A program made the position numbers and the translations under genes. Shown here in pieces: positions 1 through 12,290 of a DNA stretch of 64,000 nt. Position 1 is the first letter of the stretch; each line of letters begins with the position of its first letter. Source of the stretch: Aptenodytes patagonicus. Taxonomy: Eukaryota > Chordata > Aves > Sphenisciformes > Spheniscidae. Below the pieces are notes generated by a model. The model saw nothing but the letters and a program-made list of their open reading frames with translations. It ran no database searches and had not been told where the DNA came from. The stretch is taken from NCBI RefSeq assembly GCF_965638725.1, contig NC_134953.1, forward strand, positions 42,244,454 to 42,308,453, written 5' to 3'.

Positions 1-2317
1 TCTCTGTCATCTTTGGCTCCAACGCTCTGTGCTGCCTCCTCTTTCAAGGAGTGAGTGCCTGCTCCCGACGAGGCTTGCCGAAACCCGCAACGCTTTCCCC
101 ACATTGTGCGTCGCTCCTTACCAGAACAGGCCCCAGGCCAGTTTATGGAGCAAATTGTTTTAGCCGTGGTTTTCACTGGGAGGATTTTAACGCCAGAGCT
201 GGCATGCACTTTTCGCCCCTCTGGCCGAGTCGAAAATGAGGAGCACGGCTGATGGAGGGCACCATGCTACCCTGTCCATGTAGGAGGGTAGCAAGCGATA
301 CAAAGAGACAGATACAGCAGCGTTACGACAGCAACTCGACAAGGGCCATTATCTCTGTGCTCTTGCAGGCTGTGGTAGGAGTTTTGATCTGATTTGCTTT
401 GAAACTCATATAAAAACTGCACCTTACATGCTGCAGCCCTTGATTTTCCCCACAATGCTAGTGCTGCTCATTCAAAAAGCTTTTTTTTTCCTGGGACCCC
501 TAACATTAACTGTAAATAAATAAATGTAAAAGTGGATTTGAATCATTGCTGTGCTGCACATCTCTGGTTGCCCATTTCCTTGTAAAACCTATGCTTCTCC
601 CCAAAAGGATGAATTGTGTTTTTCCATACACACACACACTAGCAGGGCTCAGCTGAGCCTGGACCCGCTCGAGCCGGCACCACCGCACCCTCCTCCCTGC
701 AGACCGTGCCTGCATGCTCGGGCAGGTCCGGCAGCACAGGGCTCTACAGCCGCCTAAGAGGTGTTAATTATGGAATGGTTAAAACTCAGTTACCTCAACC
801 AGGCTGTGGGCAGGAGTTAGAAGAAGAAAACCTTGCTGTGTGAAATCAGCAGCACCGAGGTGGGATTTCACAGGGGCAGTTAAACAGCTGTGTCTTTGCA
901 GTGACTCGGGGAGCCCCGATTAGCTCCCAGCTTTCAAAAGAGATGATTACCTCGTGGATGCTCCTTGTATTCACTTTGCCAGCAGGTTTATTCTCAGAGC
1001 AGCATGCTAAAATTGTAGGAAAATGGGAGGAAATGGCTTTGCAAGTGCTCAAGGCTGAATTTGCAGCATGGCAGAGGCTGGGAAGAGGCAGATTTCTTGG
1101 GGCAAAGCAGTATAAGTTACGTTGAAGGAAGACAAATGGGGACTGGGTACTTCACAGATGCAGAATCGGTGAAGTCCCAGCTCCATCCTACCATAGTCAT
1201 TCAATAATTCCCTGGATCCATCTGCTAGGAGTAATTCCCAGCCAGCATAGAGCTCTGCGCTCTCCAGCAAGTCCTGGAGAAGGTCACCTCGAAACTACTG
1301 TCCCACGACAGAGTCAGATGTGCCATCACAGGCTGGAGGTACCCTGGGGTGGGGGCCTCCGGCCCGACCCTGCTCTCAGCAGAGTCAACAACGCAGCTGC
1401 AGCAGGTCACTGGGGTCCATGTCCAAGTGAGTCGGGGCATCCCCGAGGATGGGGATTCCCCAACTCTTGCACGGATAAGGGCTGTTTCCTTGGGGATGGC
1501 TGGGGTTTCCCATGCTGCAGCTTGTGCCAGTGTGTCTGGGGCTCTCACTGTGCCCCTCCGAGCAGAGTCTGGTCCCGGCGTCTCCAGGACCCCTTTTGGC
1601 AGGGGGAGATGCTGTCGAATCCCCCTTTGCCTCTTCATCTTCAGCTGAGCAAGCCCAGCTCCTCCATCTTCTCCTCATATGCCCTGGCCACCACCCACCA
1701 CTGCCAGGGTGTTCCCAGGCTCGCTCTGCTTTGGAGATCCCTTGGAGCCCCAAACTGGTCCCAGTACCCAGACGTGGCCTCCCCAGTGCAGAGCAGAAGG
1801 GCACGCTCCACCCCTTAACCTGCCGTCCACCCTGTGTGAAGTTGAAAAACAGGATGATGCCCCCAGATCGTCTTCAAGTCACCTCATTTGGAGACCCAGA
1901 AAAACCTGTCTGGAGTGAAACTGCACAGGTACAGGGCTGTCCCCCTGTGCTGGGCCACTGAGCTCCGGACCGTGTCACCTCCACAGCATCCAAGGAGCAG
2001 GAGCAAAATTATATGTGGAGGCTCCTAGTCAAGCTCTCGCATGGTTTTCTGCTGAGCCCAGAGATGTTGCGGTCATGTAGCGACAGCTCTCCTTCCTGCT
2101 CAGTCCCAGGATCTGATCCTGGAGGCTTTTTCTGGTCACACCCTGTACTTATCCATCACCTCACATGATTTGGGAATTGCCATTTCCAAATGGTTTGGGG
2201 ATTTTGTCCTCCTGTGGTGCTGGCACCCAGGGAGGTCACAAGTTTCTTTCTCAAACTGGATTTTCTGTTTTCCCTGCAGGGGCAGCACTTGCCTTTCAAG
2301 CCAGTCTAAAGGAAGAA
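1..2317. other. Intergenic DNA, no gene recognised
   Basis: This stretch has overlapping open frames on both strands, mostly in the GC-richer part at about 1300-1970. None has a recognisable domain or a convincing splice structure, and frames of this size are expected where GC is raised. There is a short CA repeat near 628-639. I see no promoter-like CpG island or RNA gene here. Confidence 0.6.
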
Positions 2318-2322
2318 GATCT
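2318..2322 (+). repeat. 5' target-site duplication of the solo LTR
   Basis: The pentamer GATCT lies directly before the TG that opens the LTR and is repeated exactly after its terminal CA at 2868-2872. A 5-bp duplication is typical of ERVL-type (class III) integrases. Confidence 0.85.
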
Positions 2323-2573
2323 TGTCCTGGTTTCAGCTGGGATAGAATTAATTTTCTTCCTAGTAGCTGGTACAGTGCTGCGTTTTGGGTTTAGTATGGG
2401 AATAATGTTGATAACACACCAATGTTTTAGCTGTTGCTAAGTAGTGCTTACACTAGTCGAGGACTTTTCAGCTTCTCATGCCCTGCCAGTAAGAAGTTGG
2501 GAGGGGGCACAGCCAGGACAGCTGACCCAAACTGGCCAAAGGGATATTCCGTACCATATGATACCATGCTCAG

Positions 2574-2580
2574 TATATAA
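2574..2580 (+). promoter_or_regulatory. TATA box of the solo LTR
   Basis: TATATAA lies about 160 bp upstream of the LTR poly(A) signal, in the usual place for a retroviral U3 promoter. It is the only clear TATA box in a complete core-promoter context within the 5' intergenic region. Whether it is active cannot be told from sequence. Confidence 0.65.
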
Positions 2581-2693
2581 ACTGGGGGGAGTTGGCCAGG
2601 GGGCGGTGACCGCTGCTCGGGAACTGGCTAGGCATCAGTCGATGGGTGGTGAGCAATTGCATTGTGCATCACTTATTTTGTATATTTTTTTAT

Positions 2694-2715
2694 CATTATT
2701 ATTATTATTATTATT
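2694..2715 (+). repeat. (ATT)n microsatellite inside the LTR
   Basis: A run of about seven ATT units lies between the TATA box and the poly(A) signal of the LTR. It is likely an expandable part of the LTR itself and could vary in length between individuals. Confidence 0.8.
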
Positions 2716-2735
2716 TTCCCTTCCTTTTCTGTCCT

Positions 2736-2741
2736 ATTAAA
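2736..2741 (+). terminator. Poly(A) signal of the solo LTR
   Basis: ATTAAA is followed within about 40 bases by T-rich sequence (a run of T near 2772), consistent with cleavage and polyadenylation inside the LTR. Confidence 0.6.
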
Positions 2742-2867
2742 CTGTCTTTATCTCAACCCACGCATTTTACTCTTTTTTTCCCAATCTCTTCCCCATCCCA
2801 CTGAGGGGGACGGGATTGAGCGAATGGCTGTGTGGTGTTTAGCTGCCTGCCGGGTTAAACCACAACA

Positions 2868-2872
2868 GATCT
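2868..2872 (+). repeat. 3' target-site duplication of the solo LTR
   Basis: This is an exact GATCT copy of the pentamer at 2318-2322, directly after the terminal CA of the LTR. Confidence 0.85.
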
Positions 2873-5800
2873 GTATTTTTAAAATTAATTCCTGTTCCTA
2901 GTGAATACAGCTCTGATAACAGGACTAATGTCAGCATGAGCCTGTACTATGCAATAAATACTATCATCTATTTTAATGTTCAACTCACCGCCTAAAGCTG
3001 CTTAGTGATTTGTGTCCTGTGTCACTATACGAGCTCTATTCCTCAAATTAGAATAAGGTCTATAAATCAAGCCACCCTTTACTCTAATAATAGTAATAAA
3101 GATATTATGATTGTCCTGATCGAGTGTGGACAATAGTCTTGCTCTGGACTGGAGATCTCCAGAGCTCTCTTCCCAGCACCGCTGCTGTCATGCCGCAGGC
3201 CAGGGAAATTAATGACACGATTTAAACAGAATAAATCTCTACCCGGTTCCCTCTATACCTTTCAGGGAAACACCGGATCCTCTCATAAAACAGATGGAGG
3301 TCCTCTTACCAACTTAATAAATATATAAAGACAGAGAAATCTATAGGGCACCGGGTTCTCCATGTGAGGATGAACATAAAATGTTATTCCAGCCTCAGTG
3401 CTAATAGTTTTTACTGTAACAGCCTCAAGATACAATAATATGATGCTGCCTTTAGGCAAGGGAGAAGCGTGGAAGCGAGGAGAGAAGCTGATGCTAAGGT
3501 TCTCATTTTGATGGCAAATTTTGGTAACTTGAAGATTTACAACTGAAATCCAAGTGGAGCTGGCATACGTTACTTGAAGAGGACCGGAAAATTGTATAAA
3601 CCATATAAAAGTCAGAATCATATGACCGCCTTGCTACTGCCAAGCATGGGAGAGAGCCTAAGCCCTTTGGGGTGGCTACAAAATTTATCAGTGTAAAAAA
3701 AAGTTGTTGTTTACGCCTCTGCTAAAGAAAGAAAAGGCAACCACAAAGCACATTTGTCCTACAAGTAGTTCAGATGTTATTGTGGCTCGGACCTCCCTCA
3801 CTTGGGCTGCAAGTGCCTTTCAGAGGAGACGATGGCAGAGGTTTTGCGGGAAGAATGCGGCAAGTGGAGCAGCTCCCATCAAATTCAGCGGGAGTTTTGT
3901 CCAGGAGCACTGGTCAGACGTGTCAGTCCTATTAGCAGTATTATTCATGGGTCATGGCACAAGGGCTGAGGGTTGAATGTGCTTGTTCTGCAAATTGGAC
4001 TAATATTGTGAAGACCGTAAAAGAGCGTATGTAACAGGTTTGGCCTCTTGCTGGTATCTAAGATTGCAGCGTATTACGTTTCCTTGAAATTACATTAGTT
4101 CAGATCCAATTTTATGGTAACTTATGGCTAGGAAAGACTTCAATTTCATTAATAACAGCCACCATCTTTTTAACATTTAATACATCATTAATCACAGCAA
4201 AAAAATTTTGCTCTTGATTTGGAATGAGGCAGCTGGAACAAAATTAAATCTGAAGCCCCTCGAGTCGGCCAAGGCATGGGCTTGCTCCTGAAAGGTGCTG
4301 CAACACCCAGGTAACCTGGCACCCAGCAAAGAGAGAGGCTGCGCTGAGTTTTTGGATAAAAATGCAGATCATGAAGATGCCATTGTGAGAGGTCATCTAA
4401 AGCTCAGGTCAACACATCAGCCCCGTCCTAAAACAAGCTGTGAGTGGCTTAAACGCCTCTCATCAGATGGACTGTGCACATCAATGCCACACCGCTGGCT
4501 GGGGGACAGATTTGGAGCCGGGGACTGTCACATGGCTGTACCAAACGCCACCAGTGCTGTGGCTTTGCTGTCAGACCTCCTGGTGATCATTTTCTTTGCT
4601 GCGCTCACTTTTATGATGACATTGGTGTTGTGACACACTCCAAGCGTGCCTCCATCATGGGCTAGGAGCAATTATCTCCGCAGCAGTAATTTGATTTCAG
4701 TTCTTCACCATCATTGGGCATGATATCACTACTGTACGTGCACCCTTGGTGCAAAAAGGATATATTAGGCACAATTGAATAAGCACCAGCAAATAGCTCA
4801 TCCATCATCACTCACTGTCCCACATCCCTCAGAGCTCAGCCTTGTACACCAAGTGTTGTGATCGTCCTTTGACACCCGCTTAAATATACAGCAGTAATAA
4901 CACAGGGCTAATAATAATTGTATTAAGCTGAGTGCTAAAACACGAGAAAGCTGTTTTTAACTGAGTGTGGCATGGTATTTTTGATGCAGGAAGGATGTTT
5001 GATGTAAATGTTGCGAGAATAATTCATATTCGGTATGTACATGAATACAGATGTGATTTGGATGGCATGCACAGGACGTTTAGAAATGGAAATCTCATTA
5101 TCCTAGCAGTAATTCAGGACTATTAGAGGAAAGCTTAGGGTCTTTAATCAGTAAGACTGTATTAGCATAACAGAGTTAATTGCAATAAAGTAAAAGATGC
5201 TGATTAAAGAACACTTTTCTCCATGTAAGATCTGTTACCTACTATATGCAAAAACACCAGCGGGCCAAATTCTGCCTCTGATTTGGTGAATCCTTCTCCT
5301 TCTCCCTGAGTCAAGGAGAGAAAAGGTGGGTTTGCCTCCTGTAAGGCTGACCCTGAACTGCATATCTTTGCCTTGATCTCACAGCGGGAAGAACACAGGC
5401 TGCCCATTGTGCTTTCTTGGCTTCCTGCTCCTGTTGGTGGAGCTTGATGAAGTGCAAGCATCCTTGCACTGAGATCAGAGGCTAAAGCCCCAGCTGAAAA
5501 TGCACAGCTCTTCTGGCTAATGTGACGAAACCCCAGCTGGAGGAAATAGGGGGGCTTGGCCCTGCTGTTACAGGGATGTGCCCAATCCCAGGGACAGCCT
5601 AGATTAACACCTGCACATCTTCTTTTACCGAGCTGTAGAAATAGTGGCATCTCATAGGGCAACAGCAACCAGCCACAAGGGCAAGGGAGGGAACAGCCCT
5701 GGGGCTGTAACTGAGACCAGGGACACTGCTGTCCCTGCTAACCTTCTCCACTCCAAATCCACAGTGTCACAGACTTAAATTTGCAGCAAGTTCTGCTAGA

Positions 5801-8800
5801 GCAGCTGTTACCGCAGAGTATTCTTGATATGGCGTTTGCAAAAGCATCATTAGTGTTTATCCCCCACAAAGATACATTGCTTTGGGCCATGTGCTGCAGT
5901 CAAGGCAGTATTACCTATATCCCTGCAAAATATCCAAGGATCAAACAGTTCATTCTGGATTATTCAAGATTTGGACCAGAATCATGCATGAAGCCATCTC
6001 TTTCATAGGATCACAGCACCACCACAGTGCTGGACCTCTTGGGGTCCCTACTCCACCTCCCGCTTGCAGCAAGAGTCACCTCCCGTCTCATTGTGGGTTG
6101 GGTGCTCCAGGCCCTGACCTGCTTGGCATCAGCAAACGAAGACAAGGACACATCCCTTTCTGTTAGAAAACATTGTGTCTTTCCCCTTATATACAGTGCA
6201 CTGGGTTTGTTCCCTTATAAAGGCACTTCTCTGGCTTACTTTAAAACCCACCGATCCTGAGATGTCAACAGCTGTGTTAATCTCCGTGCCCTGGGGGCTG
6301 TTCTGCAAGAAGTGTGGCTGAAAGCAGCAAAGTGCTGTAATTCAGAGAGCCAAGTTCACCGTTGCAAAAATTTCCTTCCAAACTAGGTACGAATAAAACT
6401 GCATCTCTTCCTTGCCCTGGATAGGAAGCCTTGCTGGGAGCTTGACATGCCTTTTCTTTCCTTTTGCTGCCACTTGAAGCCTTTCTCGGATGTTGTCTGA
6501 GATGGTCTCTGTATCCTTCTCCGCCTGATGCTCAGACCACAGCCGTGCTCCAAGGATGCAACTCCTAACATGCTGGTTGCCCTCCTCTGTGCCCCAGAGC
6601 CGCTCTTTACCATTGCAGAGATCAAATACACCTCGAGATAAATATCTTTATTTAACTGTAATTTGTCCTGAAATTGTTGATTTGGGAAGATCATTGGGTT
6701 CACATCTGGCCGGGCACTCCTGTGAGATCTCCTAGTCACGATACTCCCTCTCAGCCAACTCATTCAGTTCAGTCTTAGCTCATCTCATTGGAAGAAGTGG
6801 CCCATAACTGTAATCTTTCTTCTGGCAATGACCACACGTTTTTCAGAGCTGGTCTGCTTTGCCTTCAGTTTGAATACAAGGACTTCAGTACCAGCTCTGT
6901 CAGCATGGGTCTAGCTGCCCTCAGCTGTTTCTGGGCTCCCCTGCAAAACTCCTGTATAACCTTTAGAAAATGGCTTAGAATGGATCCCCTCCTCCTCCCT
7001 TCAGAGACCAGAGCTGTACACGGGCACGATGGCCATCTCCATGGAGAGTGGAGAACAAACTGAAGCAATTTTGCTGACTCCTAATATCTTCTTTCTGTCT
7101 CAAGAAATACCTCCTTTTGTTTGTTTGTTTCTAAATCGTTTGAAAAGGGGTAATTAGAAAGGACTATTCATCTTCCCTGGTTGACGCAAGCATGTCTAGT
7201 TCATATAGGAATGGCCATATGGGGTCACACGTGAAGTCCCACACATCTCCGCCAGCGCATACGGAGCACAAAACTGCTGCAGCGAGACTTTCCTGGTGCC
7301 GTGCGTGGTGCCGCAGGGCTTCTCACAGGTTCTCTTTGTGTTTAACAGCCTGTGATTATTTTCAGCTAAAAATAACATGCTCTAAGGTCCTGGAAGAATT
7401 AGCTGGCTTTCCTACGCCAAGAAGAAGCGCTGACTTTCTATGTCAGTTCAAAGTTATTCTCAGTAATGAATTAGCCCTTGTTCAGACCACACGTACTTTA
7501 ATGGGCTCCTTGACTCTGCCTGCCTTGCTCACGGCTGCTTCAGGAGCCAAATGCCAATATACGCTCAGAAGTCAAACGCAGAGTGCTTTCATCTGGGAAA
7601 AGAAAACCTATCAACATTGCCAAATTATCCAAGAGGAGATCTCCAACCCTGGCTGGCATAATCAAAGCTTTTGCAAAGCATGCTTTTGTTGTGCAAAATA
7701 CGTAGGGGCTTAAAAGTGTAATAGCATGATAGTTTCAAATGCAACCATCCTTTCTCCTTATTAAATAAACAACTCATAAGAAAATACTTATTCATTAGCA
7801 GGAAGACTTATAATGGCTACAGAAGCTACAAAAGGATATTCAGGCTGCCATCAGCAGCTTTGGTATGACCAGAAAAGCCCGGGCGGGATCTTTAAACACA
7901 CAGACCACAAGTATTTTGTTCTGTGTCTACTTAAATCAGAGTAAAAATACACTGACAAGAAAGGGAGCAGATTGACTTTTAAAATTTTCCACGAGATAAA
8001 CAGCAGCTTTGGCTAAGTACAACCGACTGAATTTTACCTTATGAAAAGTTTAAATGTAGTTTTGGAGTTCAGGGGTGATGTAAGGATGGCACAAGCCACC
8101 ATTTCAAACAAGACTGTCTTGTAAATTTGCTCTGCAAAAATAGGCGACGTCTGTTTGTAGTAAGACGGTCTGCTTCAACCTCAAAGTTTAGCTGGAATTT
8201 CTCAGGCCAAAATTATAGGGAAGCTAAACCAGAGGTTTTATAAAAGGAGCAAGCTGCAACCTTTTCATGGAAGAGGGAATATTTTACAGTTAGCAACAAG
8301 ATCTAAGTGTCACCTTTTTTTATTTTAATCTTATTCCAACCCCATGATTTCCCAAAAATAGACTCACTCACCAGGAATGTCACGTTCATCTTCATTCAGC
8401 TAATGATATTTATACTTTTACATTGGATGGGATTAATTTTCTTATCCTGTTAATGCAGCATGTGATTATTACATATCTTTACTGCACGCATAGACATATA
8501 TTTTCTGTGTCAGAAAGGAAAGCAACTGGCATTTTAAATTACTGAATGATAATTGTAGATGGCTGTTTTTCATAAAGATTAAGGAATTCCTTTCAATATG
8601 ATAAATGGTTATAAGACTCCCTTTTATACTAAGTCAGTTCACAAGTAAATTTATTTGACAGTCACGGGTTATGGGTCTATTGAAGAACATTTTCCGCCCC
8701 TCAAAGGCATATGTGTTTATGTAGTGAACATGTGTAACATCATATTATGGAGTAAAGGTACTGAAACTTCCCAAATGATGGTTTTCGGTACTAACACCTT

Positions 8801-9564
8801 GTACAACTAATGCTACAGATCAGATCTAGCCAGATTTCAATAAGGCTCATTTCACATCCACATCTAAAGAAGTGCAATCAGTGCCTGAGCAAAAGGGGAT
8901 GCAATCACAAGTGTTGAAGCAAAGTAAATTATTATCCAGGCATTTTAAGTAAAAGGCTTTGCAAAATCAATATGCAGCCATGCACCATTGACATATCAAA
9001 TGCAAAAGTGAAGTCCAACAAGGGAAATCTGCCAAAAAGAAAAGATTTTATCCTGACATGAGTGAAGGAAACACAGACATTCAATCAGGGCAAATGTCAA
9101 GAAAGCCAAAAAAATAAGAACTCCCGTTCTGCACAGCACTATTTCCCCAGTCATAAAAGGAGTGACTTAAAAATGAGACCCTACTGTTCATGAAACTCTG
9201 AAGCCTGACTTCAAGCCTCTTGAACGGACCAGCTCACTGCCTTCAACAAAACCACAATAGACCTCATAATCCTCCAAAGAAAACAAGAAAAAAAATGCTT
9301 GAGTTTGACCATGTTATCAAGCTGCACTCCCCCACGTACAGCTTGTTTCTGTACAAGAGCATGCACAAATATTTGTTTCCTCAACCACATCAATAACAAC
9401 AAAGAAAAACTTGCCTGGACCACTATTTTTGCCTGGCATGTGGTCTGAGGAATTTGAGTAATACCCTCTCCTGTTTCGCTTCAAAAGAAGCTTTCCCTCC
9501 TCTTACATATGGGGTTGCACTGGTCCCTCTTTCACGGGCTGTTTCAGGAGTTTCCCTGAGCCCC
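2873..9564. other. AT-rich intergenic DNA, no gene recognised
   Basis: No coding exon with both splice sites and a recognisable product was found. The longest open frame is at 7192-7713 (173 codons, +). It has no recognisable domain, no CpG promoter and an ordinary base composition, so I treat it as chance. Two AT-rich blocks (about 4880-5215 and 8390-8610) are dense in TAAT/ATTA core motifs and free of recognisable repeats, as developmental enhancers often are. This is an inference only. Confidence 0.5.
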
Positions 9565-9750
9565 CAAGGATGGAGACCCCCCGCTTCCCCAGGGACCTGT
9601 CCCAGGGCTGCTCCCCGCTCCAGGGGAAGGTGTGCTACCCCACATCCAACCTGAACCCCTGGGCTGCAGTCTGGGGCTGGGACCCCTCGTTGCAGCTCCT
9701 GTCGCTGCCAAGAAAGGTTTGGCTCCGACTTCTCTGTAACCGAACAGACT
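9565..9750 (-). mobile_element. CR1 LINE fragment, antisense
   Basis: Read on the + strand, this segment follows the reverse complement of the 3' part of avian CR1. It has the 'aaggatggagac' block, a 'catccaacctgaacc' block, the 'gttgcagctcctgt' block and then 'tttggctccgacttctctgtaac'-type sequence, in the right order. It is GC-rich and diverged, lacks the 3' terminal repeats, and is therefore an old truncated copy. Confidence 0.65.
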
Positions 9751-11739
9751 CTACAAACAACCTGGAACCTGAAGAGAGGTAAAACGTCTCAAGCATTTTC
9801 TAGATTAATTCTTTTTTTTCTTTTGAGTTTCAGTGGATTCTTCATACACATATAAAGAAAATAAGATTATTTTCATAGCTCTTTGCTTTCAGCACAAGAC
9901 TCAAAAGGCATTCCTGAAGCAGGACATGTTAGCACCATTCCTCTACCCTCCCTCTCTCTAGGCCTACGCCCCGGGCATCGTTATTGTAATGTGCAGCACT
10001 TTTCAACCCTGTATAAAGAAGAGTAAATGAATTGACCCTAATGAATGGTAAATCCAACCTACAACTCCCTTTTCCTTTATCCGAGCTAAAAGCATTACTG
10101 ACACGAACTGATTTTGAGGGGCAAGCAGACAAAAGTTTTAATTTGTTACCACAGACTTCAATGGGGAAGTTAAGGATTTTCTAGACAAAAGACTAAGACT
10201 CAGCTAACTCCGGCTGAGTGCCTCTGTCTGTTCATTTTCCTTTTGTGTTGCAACTGCTAACGGTGCTAAAAGAAAGACCCCAATGACCAATGTGCCGGTT
10301 CATTCTCGTTATTGAAATCTGTGCTCTGAAATGCAGGCAGGATCAGCTGAGCTCTGGTCAAAACTGCAAAGCAAATCAACATCTTTCCTCTGCAAAGCTC
10401 TGTTTGCCATTGGTCTCAGCCTGGTTTTGGGTGGAGCAAAACGTTTCCATGGATTATATAGTTTGCTTGCAACCCACGCTACCTGGAAAACGTGAAAACA
10501 GCTAAATATGGAAGAGCTAAAACTAAACAAACTGTGAACACGGAAAACAGATTTCCAGTCAGTTTGAGTGTGAGATTTATCGACAACTGGTATGGACTGC
10601 CCTTGCTACCATAACCGTGATGTACTTTTGACACGGCTGCAGACTTTGGGGAGGACAGAACAAGCATCTGTCTTCATTTTAGCGCTGAAGGGATCTAGGA
10701 GTTAATGCTTGATATTTGCTTCTCCTCTTGTGTGAGCGTATTGGCAAGTACAGTAATCTCTCTGGCTTCCTAATGCCTCGCCATCTCTCAAATCTAGATG
10801 AGAAGAAAGCTAAGCTTCACAAAATAGGGCAGTGAAGAGCACACAGAGAAGAAAAGTGAGCCAGCAGTGAGTTGTTACCTCCCGTGGAAAAAAAAAAAGT
10901 GACAAAGTTAACTAGTCCAGATAAGAAGGAAATTTTGAATGGAACTTAAATTGCCTCCAAACTTCTTGGAGGCCCTAAGAAATATTTGTAAAACAGCCTC
11001 CTACATCCATTGGCAGATAAAAGTTAATGTGGCCTAGGTTTTTCTAATGATAATGTGGGTGATCAACACTTTTTTAAAGAAAAGAAAACAGAAAATGTAG
11101 AAGGAATTTAAAAGCAGTATCATAAGGATAATTTACTGCCTTAGGATTGGGAGAAATGTTACCGGACAACATTTTATTTACTGAATCTATTAAAAAGGTG
11201 GCTTGGTCATGAAGAAAATCTGTCTTAGATGACTGTTGTAATTTTAGAAAGCTGCTGACCAGCCATGACTGTACATCTGCTGAATAAACTGGCAAACTGC
11301 CCCCGTTTCCAGTTCTTTATCCTGAATGATTTAACAAGATGTGGCTTTGAATGTAGTATGGTACAGCTGGATTTGTTTCATGTCAGCTCCTGATGCTGAG
11401 TTTTTCTGAAGCCCTTCCAGAGCTTTTCCATCCCTCTTTTCACGTGGGGATGGATGGCACTGGTCAGGGAAGGTCACATTATCGGCATTGTCACTATAAC
11501 ATTCCTGTTGTCTTGGGCAAGAAGCTTGGTTGTAAAAGCATGCTGCAGGCTTGAACCTCTGGTTGGAAGCAAAGTAAGAGAACAGGGCACAGGACCGAAG
11601 CACCCTGTCTCACCGAGCTCAGTATCTGCCATCAGAGGCAGGCAAACCACCTCATTCCTCTCACCGAGCTTGGTAAATTTATCTTGAGGTCAGCTAGGTC
11701 ATTTACTCTTACTGGTGGAAGGCTGTTCCCAAAGCTGCC
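9751..11739. other. Intergenic DNA, no gene recognised
   Basis: AT-rich sequence with only short open frames on both strands. I see no splice-bounded exon, CpG island or RNA gene. Confidence 0.55.
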
Positions 11740-12290
11740 CTTTCCAGATTAGAAACCTCCTGATGTCCAGCCCACATTTACTTGTGTCCAGTTTGCACCC
11801 ATCTGTGTGTCCTCTCACAAGACACGCACCACCCCAGCAGCACTTCTGTGCAACTTGTGCACTTGGATGGCCAGCACTGTGCGTGCAGCTTCCCAGATGC
11901 AATCACAGCAATACCCGCTGTGGGTAGCATTAATCTTTCCCTACCTCTACTAATAATGTCTCTTCTGACCTGAGTTAAACTCATATTTGCCATTACGTGG
12001 CCATGCCGCATGGATGGCTCACAGTTGCCTGGAGATCAGCCAGTCTTTTCAAGCCTTTCTCTTCCTTTGTTATTTTGAGCTGATGAGTTTGCAGTAGAAA
12101 TCCCTGTTGTTTGCTACAAGAGCACAATTTTTCACCGTTAAACTTCAGCCCATCTCTGACTGGTTGTTCTCTGTACTTGGGTCACTGCCAAACTTTGAGC
12201 TGTTAGCAAACTTCGTTATGATGACCTTCTTTTGGCCATCCAAGCCCAAATCCAGTCTGACAGAACCATAAAAAAAAGGTTGCCACTGGA
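11740..12290 (-). mobile_element. Degraded CR1/L3-like LINE fragment, antisense
   Basis: Several blocks match the reverse complement of old CR1-type elements in the correct order. One resembles 'cctgatgtccagcccacattt' (near 11758), another 'tcaccgttaaacttcagcccat' (near 12133), and a third 'ccaaactttgagctgttagcaaactt' (near 12188). Heavy divergence and indels separate them. The call rests on remembered consensus patterns and should be confirmed with a repeat library. Confidence 0.5.

Larger units (their letters stand above)
2323..2867 (+). mobile_element. Solo LTR of an avian endogenous retrovirus (ERVL-like)
   Basis: This 545-bp element starts TGTCCTGG and ends CCACAACA, giving the standard TG...CA termini. 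It is flanked by identical GATCT pentamers, which fixes both ends. Inside, in + orientation, are a TATA box (TATATAA, 2574-2580), an ATT repeat and a poly(A) signal (ATTAAA, 2736-2741), in the order expected of U3-R-U5. The sequence resembles an LTR type I know from many bird genomes, though the exact family name needs a repeat-library match. No gag, pol or env sequence adjoins it, so it is a solo LTR left by recombination between two LTRs. The perfect duplication suggests a moderately recent insertion. Confidence 0.9.

Noticed and set aside
1225-1961. Overlapping open frames of 137-166 codons on both strands
   Set aside because: They occupy the same GC-raised stretch on opposite strands and in several frames, the pattern expected from composition, with no domain seen.
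5258-5300. GGGCCAAATTCTGCC motif resembling an old amniote repeat
   Set aside because: Only about 20 bases are suggestive and I cannot name the element or its ends with confidence.
7192-7713. 173-codon open frame upstream of MINPP1
   Set aside because: No recognisable domain, no CpG promoter, no splice partners, and a length reachable by chance in 64 kb read in six frames.
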